Below are positions 6,948 through 15,362 of a DNA stretch of 20,353 nucleotides, one piece after another (positions within the stretch are counted from its first letter, which is position 1; the number at the start of each line of letters is the position of its first letter). Made by a program: the position numbers and the translations under genes. The DNA comes from an uncultured Lachnospiraceae bacterium (GTDB taxonomy: Bacteria; Bacillota; Clostridia; Lachnospirales; Lachnospiraceae): the NCBI GenBank assembly GCA_937891165.1, contig CALAEX010000056.1, forward strand, positions 1 to 20,353, written 5' to 3'. The notes under the pieces are model-generated. The model worked only from the letters and a program-made list of their open reading frames with translations, made no database searches and was not told where the DNA came from.

Positions 6948-7790
6948 CTAATGTCTCGTTGCAGCTTCCAAACAATTTTTCATTAACATTGCAATCGTCA
7001 TTGGTCCAACTCCGCCTGGCACTGGTGTAATATTCCCTGCTACTGGTTCTACAGATTCAAAATCTACATCCCCACAAAGTTTCTTTCCTTCTAAACGATG
7101 AATACCAACGTCAATTACAGTTGCACCTTCTTTGACATACTCTGCTGTGATAAATTTAGGCTTGCCCATTGCTACAATTAAAATATCTGCTCTTTTTGTC
7201 ACTTCTTTTAAATTTGCTGTTCTAGAATGACATACAGTTACCGTTGCATTCTCTCTTAACATTAAAGCTGCCATTGGCTTACCAACAATATTACTACGTC
7301 CTACAATGACACATTCTTTTCCTGCCATTTCTACTCCAGAACGCTTTAATAATTCAATAATTCCTGCTGGCGTACAAGAAACAAAACCTTCTTCCCCAAT
7401 CCATAAGTTTCCTGTATTCACTACATGAAATCCGTCTACATCTTTCTTTGGAGAAATCGCCTCAATTACTTCATCTTCATCTAAATGCTTTGGTAATGGA
7501 AGCTGTACTAAAATACCATCCACATCTTCTGCATGATTTAAAGAATCAATTACCTCTAATAATTGTTCTCTTGTTGTATCTTCAGGAAGTTCATAAGAAA
7601 GGGAACGAAATCCTACATACTCACACGCTTTCTTTTTATTTCCTACATAAACAGAAGAAGCAGGGTCATTTCCTACTTGAATCACTGCTAAAGTTACTTC
7701 CTTTCCTTCTTTTTTCATTTGCTCCATTGTCAGCTTAATTTCATCCTTTATTTGTGCTGAAATTACCCTTCCATCAATAATACTTGCCAT
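6948..7790 (-). CDS. folD: Bifunctional methylenetetrahydrofolate dehydrogenase/cyclohydrolase
   Basis: A cytoplasmic enzyme that interconverts 5,10-methylene-, 5,10-methenyl- and 10-formyl-tetrahydrofolate. The start at 7790 (MASIIDGRVISAQIK) has AAGGAGG five bases upstream; an in-frame ATG 27 bases earlier has none. The 280 residues match the usual length and show YVGNKKKACEYVG (catalytic Lys region), ILVQLPLPKHLDEDEVIEAI, the KDVDGFH motif, the cofactor loop VGRSNIVGKP, and PVPGGVGPMT near the C terminus. It is first in the folD-rimO-pgsA run. The 66-base gap to cls holds a hairpin and the dispersed repeat, with an AT-rich TATAAT-like stretch just after the cls stop that could serve as promoter. 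Confidence 0.97.
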   Translation of the reverse strand: MASIIDGRVISAQIKDEIKLTMEQMKKEGKEVTLAVIQVGNDPASSVYVGNKKKACEYVGFRSLSYELPEDTTREQLLEVIDSLNHAEDVDGILVQLPLPKHLDEDEVIEAISPKKDVDGFHVVNTGNLWIGEEGFVSCTPAGIIELLKRSGVEMAGKECVIVGRSNIVGKPMAALMLRENATVTVCHSRTANLKEVTKRADILIVAMGKPKFITAEYVKEGATVIDVGIHRLEGKKLCGDVDFESVEPVAGNITPVPGGVGPMTIAMLMKNCLEAATRH

Positions 7791-7815
7791 AATATCCTCC
7801 TTATAATATTTATTC

Positions 7816-7847
7816 AAGCGGACATTCGTAATCCGCTTCGCTACTTA
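7816..7847. repeat. Second, inverted copy of the 21-bp repeat, forming a hairpin upstream of folD
   Basis: CGTAATCCGCTTCGCTACTT, plus A at 7847, occupies 7827-7847 and is the exact reverse complement of 4971-4991. Here it overlaps a 7-bp hairpin (AAGCGGA at 7816-7822 with TCCGCTT at 7832-7838) that the first copy does not have. No T run follows on either strand, so it is a poor terminator. Confidence 0.75.
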
Positions 7848-7856
7848 TATATTATA

Positions 7857-9395
7857 TTACATCAATGGTGCTAATACACGCAATACTGCTTGCATTAAAC
7901 GCATTACTACACGTTTTTGCGTTAGGGCATAAGTTTGTTGTGTAGAATGCTCCATCGTTTCCAATAAATCTTCTTTTACTTCTTGTACTACAGAAGTACC
8001 ATAAAAAAATACACCACATTCAAAATGTAAATACAAACTTCGATAATCCATATTGATTGTACCAACAATTGCAAATTTATCATCACACACAAATGACTTT
8101 GCATGTACAAACCCTGGATTATATTGATAAATTTTTACCCCACCATTCACTAACTGCGAGTAATAAGACTGTGTTAAAATATATACATATCGTTTATCTG
8201 GAATCCCAGGAGTAATAATTCGAACATCCACTCCCCTTTTTGCTGCCAATAAAAGAGCTGTCATCATTTCATTATCAATGACAAGATATGGCGTTGTCAA
8301 ATAAATGTAATCCTGTGCTCCATTTATCATATTTAAAAAGACAGATTCTGATACATTTTCTTTATCTAATGGAGAATCTCCGTATGGCTGAACATAACCT
8401 CTATTTTTTATTACAACATCATTGTCTATACTTGGCATATATTTACGCACATCTTCTGTTTTACTATTTTTTATACTATTCCAAGTAATTAAAAACATTG
8501 CTGTCAAGTTCCAAACAGCATCCCCTTGTAGCATAACACCTGTATCTTTCCAGTAACCAAACCGTTCTTTTTCGTTAATATATTCATCTGCAATATTAAA
8601 ACCACCTGTAAAACCCACTTTACCATCAATTACTGTAATTTTTCTATGGTCTCTATGATTCATTACTAAAGAAAAGAAAGGAATGACAGGATTAAAAGCT
8701 CCACACTGTATGCCCATCTGCTCTAAACTTTCATAATATTTATATGGCAGCAGTGCTACACAACCCATATCATCATAAATAATTCGCACTTCTACTCCCT
8801 CTAGCACTTTTTGATTTAAAACTTCTAGAATTTTCCCCCACATTCCTCCTTCTTCCATAATAAAATATTCCATAAAAATAAACTTTTTTGCTTTTTTGAG
8901 TTCTTCTATCATGACAGGAAAACAATCTTCTCCACTTTTAAAATACTCTGCCTCCGTATTTTCATAAGCTGGATAATGAGCAAAATCATTGATATATTTC
9001 ATTTGCCCATAAGCAATTCTATCTTTTTCTTTTATCCTATCTAATAAATCTTCATCTGCTATCGAAAACGCAGAAATTTTTGCCGCTGCTTTATCCATCT
9101 TTCTACGCATTCCTTTGGTTGGACGTTTATCTCCAAAACAAAGATATAAAATACCACCAAAGATTGGAAATAACATAATTGGAATAATCCACGCCAACTT
9201 ATATGCAGGATTATCATCCTTACTTACAATGTAGAGCAATACACAAAAACTAATCAACTCCAAAAACAGATTTAATACTCTAGAATAGTCTACCAATTTT
9301 GTAAACATACTGATTGCCCATAAAATTTGAAGTAAAATTAAAAACCCTACTACTACAACCCTCTTTTGCGAAAGTTTTAAAATCTTAACTAACAT
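7857..9395 (-). CDS. cls: Cardiolipin synthase (phospholipase D family)
   Basis: A membrane enzyme that joins two phosphatidylglycerols into cardiolipin and glycerol. In 512 residues: two N-terminal membrane segments (about 12-30 and 38-57) and a third hydrophobic stretch with the PLDNc-type AWIIPIMLFPIFGGILYL; then two phospholipase D domains with complete HxKxxxxD motifs at H250-K252-D257 and H431-K433-D438, each followed by the GG/GT and N motif (GFTGGFN, AIVGTINMDYRS). Length and layout are those of Firmicute ClsA-type enzymes. AAAGGAAA precedes the ATG. It is divergent from the DUF4397 gene and upstream of folD. Confidence 0.95.
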   Translation of the reverse strand: MLVKILKLSQKRVVVVGFLILLQILWAISMFTKLVDYSRVLNLFLELISFCVLLYIVSKDDNPAYKLAWIIPIMLFPIFGGILYLCFGDKRPTKGMRRKMDKAAAKISAFSIADEDLLDRIKEKDRIAYGQMKYINDFAHYPAYENTEAEYFKSGEDCFPVMIEELKKAKKFIFMEYFIMEEGGMWGKILEVLNQKVLEGVEVRIIYDDMGCVALLPYKYYESLEQMGIQCGAFNPVIPFFSLVMNHRDHRKITVIDGKVGFTGGFNIADEYINEKERFGYWKDTGVMLQGDAVWNLTAMFLITWNSIKNSKTEDVRKYMPSIDNDVVIKNRGYVQPYGDSPLDKENVSESVFLNMINGAQDYIYLTTPYLVIDNEMMTALLLAAKRGVDVRIITPGIPDKRYVYILTQSYYSQLVNGGVKIYQYNPGFVHAKSFVCDDKFAIVGTINMDYRSLYLHFECGVFFYGTSVVQEVKEDLLETMEHSTQQTYALTQKRVVMRLMQAVLRVLAPLM

Positions 9396-9513
9396 TCTTC
9401 TTACTTTCCTTTCAAAACAAGATTACTCTATATCATATGTTCTAAAATAACATTGTACCTTACAGTTTAAAAAAAGTCTAGTATCTCATCTGTCAATTTT
9501 TTATAAACTCATG

Positions 9514-9549
9514 CATATACTAGAACTGAATCAAATCAATCTGAGGTTT
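9514..9549 (+). promoter_or_regulatory. Possible promoter element and ribosome binding site of the DUF4397 gene
   Basis: CATATACTA (9514-9522) fits the CATANNNTA form of -10 elements used by mother-cell sporulation sigma factors and also contains TATACT, a fair vegetative -10. No convincing -35 was found for either. GAGG at 9543-9546 stands nine bases before the ATG at 9556 and decides that start. The rest of 9396-9513 contains only the upstream region of cls. Confidence 0.25.
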
Positions 9550-9555
9550 ACATCC

Positions 9556-10164
9556 ATGGATTACAGTAAAACACACTATTATAAGTATACTGCACCTTCT
9601 ACGGCAAAACAAGCAAGAAGTACCATTCCTGTTTTTGAAGTAGATGACGTACCAGCTAGCCCAGGCGAAGGTCCTGCCGGTTCACAAACACCATCCTTAG
9701 AACCAAATCTTCCAGATGAAGGTCCAACTACATTCCCAACTCCTTCTGTTCCTCCTACTCCATCTGTACCATCTATGCCAACCGTTCCGCCATCTGGTGG
9801 AGTAACTACACCATCACAACCTAATACTGGCAACAATAACAATGTTTTTTGGAGCTATACCTGGATTGCTCCTTTATTTAATAACATAGCTTCTGTTGCT
9901 CAAGCCAGATTCTACAATGTAAATGCTATGATGGAACCTGTTGATATTTATCTCAATAATCAACTTGTCGTTTCCGACTTGGACTACAGCGAGTATACAG
10001 ACTTCCTTTACATTATTCCAGGTTATTACACGGTAACTATTTATCGCCGTACCAATCCAGGCTATCCACTCTTAAATGTACGAGTAAACTTCGCACGAAA
10101 CTCTACCTGTATGGTATCTCTGATTGGAAATGTAGACAACGCAGGACTTCAATTTATTTGCTAA
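9556..10164 (+). CDS. DUF4397-domain protein with proline-rich linker
   Basis: A 202-residue product. The ATG at 9556 is preferred to one at 9511 because GAGG lies upstream of it and the earlier one has no binding site. Residues 1-30 are polar and aromatic with no signal peptide; 32-90 form a Pro/Ser/Thr-rich linker with loose SVPPTPSVP repeats; 91-114 are NNNN followed by aromatic residues; and 115-200 match the DUF4397 pattern (ARFYNVNAMMEPVDIYLNNQ, DYSEYTDFLYIIPGYYTVTI). DUF4397 is a small beta domain common in surface proteins. Lack of an export signal together with the linker would suit a spore-layer protein, but that is inference. It is the only intact plus-strand gene here and is probably monocistronic. 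Confidence 0.75.
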   Translation: MDYSKTHYYKYTAPSTAKQARSTIPVFEVDDVPASPGEGPAGSQTPSLEPNLPDEGPTTFPTPSVPPTPSVPSMPTVPPSGGVTTPSQPNTGNNNNVFWSYTWIAPLFNNIASVAQARFYNVNAMMEPVDIYLNNQLVVSDLDYSEYTDFLYIIPGYYTVTIYRRTNPGYPLLNVRVNFARNSTCMVSLIGNVDNAGLQFIC

Positions 10165-10225
10165 ACTAAAGTAAAATATCTACTAAAAACAACAACAAAC
10201 TTGTCATAACGTTAATTCGAAGCAA

Positions 10226-10276
10226 AAGCCTTCCTCTTTGTAGATACTTTAATAGTATCTACAAAGAGGAAGGCTT
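10226..10276. terminator. Bidirectional terminator, 23-bp perfect stem
   Basis: The arms 10226-10248 and 10254-10276 (starting AAGCCTTCCTCTTTGTAG) are perfectly complementary around a five-base loop TTAAT. It lies between the convergent DUF4397 gene and the end of the antiporter operon. T-rich tracts are modest on both sides (TTTTGCTT on the minus strand), so the long stem must carry most of the effect. Confidence 0.75.
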
Positions 10277-10302
10277 AATTAATGAATAATACTCTCTTTT
10301 AA

Positions 10303-12315
10303 TTAAGAAAATAACAGATAGATCAACGTCAACACCAACCCAATACAAAACAGCAACAACCCAAAAGATACACTTCTTCCTACAATCGCAATCGTTGTAT
10401 CTACTTCCATATTTCTAATCGCCAATAAATTTACAAACGATTTTTGAATTGGATGTTTTCTATAAACAGTTACATTTAATATTGCCACTATTTTATCCAT
10501 TACTGTACCTATTGCATAAGATAATCCTGTACCAACAGCAACAGGACGTTTTTTCTTCTTTGGTTTCAATACATTACGTTGTAAAACTAAAGAAAAGAAA
10601 TCCGTTAATTTATCTAAAACACGGCTAAAAAATCCACAAACAAATGGTAAAAAATGAAGCAATATTGGCTGGTATATATTTTTCTCTAAATCAAACCAAG
10701 CTGGCCATCTGTCTACATAAACTTTTTTTCCTTTTACTTTTTCCATTAAAAAAATACGAATCAAACAAAAGTATAAAAACAAACCAATAGAAATGGATAT
10801 GACTGCACCTTTTAAATTCGTCCAAATAAAATAGTGAACTGCTCCATGATGGCTTTCTGTTACTGCTGTTTCCGCCAAGCGTCCGAAAACCGCAATATGA
10901 TCCATCGTCTGATTTGGAGTTAATCCAAGTACCAATAAAAGAACCGCTGGCACTAAAATTACCGCAATGGATGCTTTAGAACACATTGGTTTCTCCTTTG
11001 CTTCCCCATCTTCTATAAACACTGCAATATATAACTTCAACATATAAGCAAAGGTCATACCACCTGTAAACAAGAACAATGCTTCTGCTAATTTTACAAG
11101 AAAATGCAGTTGTTCCATTCCTACCATTGTTGCCAATTCTGCCATATATTCTACCATACTTTCATGAATCAGTGTTTTACTAACATAACCACTTCCAAGC
11201 GGAATGCCCGCAATACTATATGCACCTATTGCAAATGCAATATGCAATAATGGCTTATTCTTTCCATATCCTCTAATTTCATTTAAATTAAGCGAATGTG
11301 TCTTCATATAAATAACTCCAGCAGTTAAAAATAAGACAAGCTTAATTAAAGAGTGATTTAACATATGAAGAAGTGTACCATTGATAGCAAGAGAATTTTC
11401 ATGTAATACAGTATACATAGCAATTCCTGTAATAATAAATCCCATTTGTGATACAGAAGAACAAGCCAACGTTTTCTTAAAGTTAATCGAAAACAGTGCA
11501 AGAAATGCTCCCGTAAACATAGTTAGAATACCAATGGCAAGTAACATAAGCCCCCATACTTCATTATGCAGAAACATCTGACCTGTCACAATCAGAATCC
11601 CAAAAATACCCATCTTTGTTAATACACCTGACAAAATCGCACTGGCTGGTGCGGGTGCTACGGTATGAGCTTTTGGCAACCAAACGTGTAATAAAAACAG
11701 ACCTGCTTTTGCTGCAAAACCAACGCTAATCAAACAACCTGTGACAAATGTATGTTCTCCACCATGGTATTGCATCATAATACCCATAAGCATAACAAGA
11801 CCACTAATCACACCTATGCCAAGATATAATTTTCCTGCATGAATACTGCCCTCGTTTTCTTCCTGAATAACCCATACAAAAGAAGCAAACGACATCAATT
11901 CAAAGAAAATAAAGGTTGTATAAAGGTCTGCGGACAATAACACTCCTGCTACTGCTGAAAGAGTAAATAACCAAAACAAATAATATCTATTGCGGTTTCT
12001 TCCATGTCCCATATATTCTTTAGAAAAAATACTTGCTATCATCCACATAAACGAAGCAATCACTAAATACAGACAACGAAAACCATCGGTTGTAAAATAA
12101 AGTCCAAGCCCACAAACATTCTCTACTTCAATAAAAACAGATTCTCCACTAGAAATATAAAGCATCAATAACAATAAAGATAATACAAACTCTATTGCTG
12201 TAACACTAATCACAGAAATATCTCTTGTATTCTTATTTGTTCTTCCAATGAGATAACTAACCAATGCTCCAATTGTAGGGAGAAATAATAACAACCATAC
12301 TACTATTATACTCAT
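10303..12315 (-). CDS. Complex-I-type proton antiporter subunit, long NuoL-like form (fourth copy)
   Basis: A 670-residue membrane protein of the proton-conducting transporter family (PF00361), last in the operon. The start at 12315 has AAGGAGGGG six bases upstream. Channel residues are present: E139 (FIFFELMSF), K203 (GFAAKAGLF), K234 (SGVLTKMG) and K380 (GYVSKTLIH). Beyond the usual core (about 480 residues) it carries some 190 more: one membrane segment, a long amphipathic stretch with WPAWFDLEKNIYQPILLHFL and a basic KPKKKKR patch, and a final membrane segment ending at the C terminus. This resembles the lateral helix plus terminal anchor of NuoL, so it may brace the neighbouring antiporters. 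It overlaps nothing; 16 bases separate it from the previous gene. Confidence 0.88.
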   Translation of the reverse strand: MSIIVVWLLLFLPTIGALVSYLIGRTNKNTRDISVISVTAIEFVLSLLLLMLYISSGESVFIEVENVCGLGLYFTTDGFRCLYLVIASFMWMIASIFSKEYMGHGRNRNRYYLFWLFTLSAVAGVLLSADLYTTFIFFELMSFASFVWVIQEENEGSIHAGKLYLGIGVISGLVMLMGIMMQYHGGEHTFVTGCLISVGFAAKAGLFLLHVWLPKAHTVAPAPASAILSGVLTKMGIFGILIVTGQMFLHNEVWGLMLLAIGILTMFTGAFLALFSINFKKTLACSSVSQMGFIITGIAMYTVLHENSLAINGTLLHMLNHSLIKLVLFLTAGVIYMKTHSLNLNEIRGYGKNKPLLHIAFAIGAYSIAGIPLGSGYVSKTLIHESMVEYMAELATMVGMEQLHFLVKLAEALFLFTGGMTFAYMLKLYIAVFIEDGEAKEKPMCSKASIAVILVPAVLLLVLGLTPNQTMDHIAVFGRLAETAVTESHHGAVHYFIWTNLKGAVISISIGLFLYFCLIRIFLMEKVKGKKVYVDRWPAWFDLEKNIYQPILLHFLPFVCGFFSRVLDKLTDFFSLVLQRNVLKPKKKKRPVAVGTGLSYAIGTVMDKIVAILNVTVYRKHPIQKSFVNLLAIRNMEVDTTIAIVGRSVSFGLLLFCIGLVLTLIYLLFS

Positions 12316-12331
12316 AACTCTCCCCTCCTTA

Positions 12332-13810
12332 TCATAATCCAAAGGCTATCTTTTCTAAATACTGAACCAATGGAATAGAAAACATACCAAGAAATACAAT
12401 AACAACACATAAAATAATCATAGGTGCTTTCATTGCATAACCATGTGGTTCTTCTACATGTTCTATTATCTTCATATCAAATCCAGGTCCTGGAAAATAT
12501 GCTTTAATCACAATCGAAAGCAAATACATCGAAGTCAATACGGCTGAAATTAATAATATAACAATTCCAACAAAAGCAAAAGGTTCTGAACTAGATGCTG
12601 CTGCTGTTATTAAATTCCATTTACTAATAAATCCTGCAGTTGGTGGAACACCAATCAATGCCACAGAAGCTAACGTAAAACAAGCAAATGTAACCTTCAT
12701 TTTCTTTCCAAATCCAAATAAATTATCGACATAATTCTTACCTGTTTGGAATAATACGGTTCCTGCTACATAAAACAGTGTAATCTTAATAATACCATGA
12801 CATATCATATGAGATAAAGAACCTACCATACCTTCTGGTGTCATCAAAGAAGCTCCAAAAATCATATACGAAAGATTACTAATAGTTGAATAAGCTAATC
12901 TTCGTTTAAAGTGCTGTTCTTTTAATGCCATACCAGAACCGTACAAAATGGTAATCATGGCTACTCCCATTACTACATACTGAACCCAAGTACCTTTTAA
13001 AAACTCTGTTCCAAACGAATAATATGTAATACGAAGTATTGCAAATGCTCCTGCGTTTACAACAGCTACCGCATGTAATAGAGCAGTTACTGGAGTTGGT
13101 GCTACGGAAGCAGACGGAAGCCACCCATGAAACGGAAAAATGGCCGCCTTTACACCAAATCCAAACACAGCAAATAAATAAACAACTAATAAAATTTCTC
13201 GTTGGCGTTCTGTTACCGTATTCCCAATAATACCACCTAATTTAAACCATGTAATACCATCACAATAAGTACTTAATACAATCATTCCAAGAAAAGCAAA
13301 TGCTGCTCCACCAATCGAATACAATGCATATTTTCGTCCAGCATATAAATTCTTTTCTTTCATACCATGCATTACAATTGGTAATGTTACTAATGTTAAA
13401 AACTCATAGAAGAAATACATTGTAATTAAATTAGCAGCAAAAGAAACACCAATCGTAATACCATATGTCATCATATAAAAAGTAAAAAATGTATTTTCTT
13501 TTCCTTCATGCTTCATATATTGAGAAGCATAGCAACAAGCAAGTGGCCATAAAAAAGCAACTAAACAGGCAAACACTCTGCCCATACCATCTAATCTCAA
13601 GCAGATGGGCATTTCACTAGATAACCAAAAAATAGTAAAACGCTCTGTTTCTGAAAGTAAGGCACACAAAGCTACAATAAAAAGTGAATTGATTGCTGCT
13701 GTCACAATCACATACCATGTTCTTTTTTTTCCATCTTTAAAATTCAGCAGGGGAATTATCGCACCTGCAAGAATTGGAAACAAAATGGGTAATAATAATA
13801 ATGCATTCAT
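12332..13810 (-). CDS. Complex-I-type proton antiporter subunit (third copy, TM8 lysine absent)
   Basis: A 492-residue PF00361 membrane protein. The ATG at 13810 has GGAGGGG directly upstream; the frame is open further 5' but that part overlaps the previous gene and is not expected to be translated. E136 (YFFYEFLTL), K221 (GFGVKAAIF) and K397 (FISKWNL) are kept. In the TM8 region it reads TALLHAVAVVNAG where its neighbours have SGV-TK, so the lysine is missing and a histidine (H246) is found in the position typical of NuoL. It is clearly a paralogue of the preceding gene: both share LDGM, a YMKHE segment, FYEF and a FPG motif near the end. Twelve bases lie between the genes. Confidence 0.9.
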   Translation of the reverse strand: MNALLLLPILFPILAGAIIPLLNFKDGKKRTWYVIVTAAINSLFIVALCALLSETERFTIFWLSSEMPICLRLDGMGRVFACLVAFLWPLACCYASQYMKHEGKENTFFTFYMMTYGITIGVSFAANLITMYFFYEFLTLVTLPIVMHGMKEKNLYAGRKYALYSIGGAAFAFLGMIVLSTYCDGITWFKLGGIIGNTVTERQREILLVVYLFAVFGFGVKAAIFPFHGWLPSASVAPTPVTALLHAVAVVNAGAFAILRITYYSFGTEFLKGTWVQYVVMGVAMITILYGSGMALKEQHFKRRLAYSTISNLSYMIFGASLMTPEGMVGSLSHMICHGIIKITLFYVAGTVLFQTGKNYVDNLFGFGKKMKVTFACFTLASVALIGVPPTAGFISKWNLITAAASSSEPFAFVGIVILLISAVLTSMYLLSIVIKAYFPGPGFDMKIIEHVEEPHGYAMKAPMIILCVVIVFLGMFSIPLVQYLEKIAFGL

Positions 13811-13821
13811 GCTCTCCCCTC

Positions 13822-15348
13822 CTAAAATAATAGTCCTTGAAATTCTGTAAACATAGATAATAAACCTTCTGGCCAAATACCAAACAAAACAATCAAAATT
13901 GCAAATGCCACTAATGGAACAAACATACAAAGACTTAACTTTTGTTTCTTTAAATTTGCATAGTCAAATGTTTCTCCTGGGAAAAATCCCCCTATGACAA
14001 TCGAAAACAAATAACCCGCAGTCAATAACGCACTAATTAATAAAATGGCTGGTCCTAAATATTTCACAACTACAATACCACTTTCTAATGCACCCTGACA
14101 TAAATACCATTTACTAATAAACCCACACATTGGTGGAATACCAACTAAGCCAAGAGAAGCAATCGTAAATGTCCACATGGTCACTGGCATTTCTTTGCCA
14201 ATCCCAACTAATTCTTTCACTTTTATCTTTCCTGTGTTATAAATAATTGCACCTGCATCTAAAAACAACGTACACTTAATCACAGAATGACATACCATAT
14301 GTAGTAAAGAACCTACCAAAGCAACAGGATGCATTAAGGCAATACCAAACAATACATAAGATACTTGACTTACAGTAGAGTATGCCAAACGCTTTTTTAA
14401 TAAGGTTTCTTTATAAGCTAACATCGAGCCCATAAAAACAGTTACTAATGACAAAGCAAGAAAAGCATATTGTACCCAAGTACCAGAAAGTACCTCTACA
14501 CCAAACAAATAAAAAACAACTCGAATAATGCCTAAAACACCTGTCTTTGTAATCACACCTGATAATACGGCACTTGCTGGTGCTGGTGCTACAGGATGAG
14601 CCGATGGCAACCAAGCGTGCATTGGAAACATACCTGCTTTTGTACCAAATCCTACAATCATTAAAAATGCAGAAAACAATAAAATTCCTTCTTTCCCTGC
14701 TGGTAATCCTGACTCAAAAATTCCACCACTTATAAATTGAAGTGTTCCTCCTACCGAATATAAAAAAGTAAAACCAAATAAGGCAAAGGAAGCACCTGCA
14801 ATCGAATAGAATAAATACTTCTTTGCTGCAAAAATAGCTTCTTTTGTCATTGTATGTAATACAAATGGCATAGAAAGCAATGTCATAAACTCATAAAATA
14901 AGTAAAAGCTCACTAAATTACCCGCAAATCCTACTCCTGTCATGACACCTAATACCATTAAATAAAAGCCATAAAAAGTAGCTCCACTTAAACTTCTTGT
15001 ATGTTCTGCCACATGTTCCATTTCTTCTTCATGCTTCATATATTCAAATGAAAAAATACCAACAAGAAGCCATACAATTGTCAATAATCCAGTAAATAGA
15101 ATAGACATTCCATCTATTTTAAAAAGAATAGGTATATCCTTCGTTAAATTCCAAAAAATCACTTCTTGATTTTTTCCTTGCCATGCTAACATTACTAACA
15201 CGAATTGGATTATCATTACTGCAAGTACGCCTTGATTTCTTTGCTTCTTGCTATTGATTTTATTTTGGCTAAACAGTAACACAAGTCCACATATGACAGG
15301 AAAAAGTACAGGAAGTATTACTTGTATTGTTGTTAAAAACTGATTCAT
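13822..15348 (-). CDS. Complex-I-type proton antiporter subunit, MrpD/MnhD-like (second copy)
   Basis: A 508-residue PF00361 membrane protein starting MNQFLTTIQVILPVLFPV, with AAGGAGGAGC before the ATG overlapping the previous stop region. All charged channel residues are there: E153 (LFYEFMTL), K237 (GFGTKAGMF), K268 (SGVITKTG) and K413 (FISKWYL), with the WLPSAHPVAPAPASAVLSG loop typical of MrpD and NuoM/N proteins. Expected role: a proton (or Na+/H+) half-channel module in a multi-subunit membrane complex. It is closely related to the following gene and probably arose by tandem duplication. Confidence 0.9.
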   Translation of the reverse strand: MNQFLTTIQVILPVLFPVICGLVLLFSQNKINSKKQRNQGVLAVMIIQFVLVMLAWQGKNQEVIFWNLTKDIPILFKIDGMSILFTGLLTIVWLLVGIFSFEYMKHEEEMEHVAEHTRSLSGATFYGFYLMVLGVMTGVGFAGNLVSFYLFYEFMTLLSMPFVLHTMTKEAIFAAKKYLFYSIAGASFALFGFTFLYSVGGTLQFISGGIFESGLPAGKEGILLFSAFLMIVGFGTKAGMFPMHAWLPSAHPVAPAPASAVLSGVITKTGVLGIIRVVFYLFGVEVLSGTWVQYAFLALSLVTVFMGSMLAYKETLLKKRLAYSTVSQVSYVLFGIALMHPVALVGSLLHMVCHSVIKCTLFLDAGAIIYNTGKIKVKELVGIGKEMPVTMWTFTIASLGLVGIPPMCGFISKWYLCQGALESGIVVVKYLGPAILLISALLTAGYLFSIVIGGFFPGETFDYANLKKQKLSLCMFVPLVAFAILIVLFGIWPEGLLSMFTEFQGLLF

Positions 15349-15362
15349 TCTCCTGCTCCTCC

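Noticed and set aside
13811..13930. In-frame N-terminal extension of the third antiporter subunit
   Set aside because: It overlaps the coding end of the previous gene, has no ribosome binding site, and the ATG at 13810 has GGAGGGG and a normal first helix.
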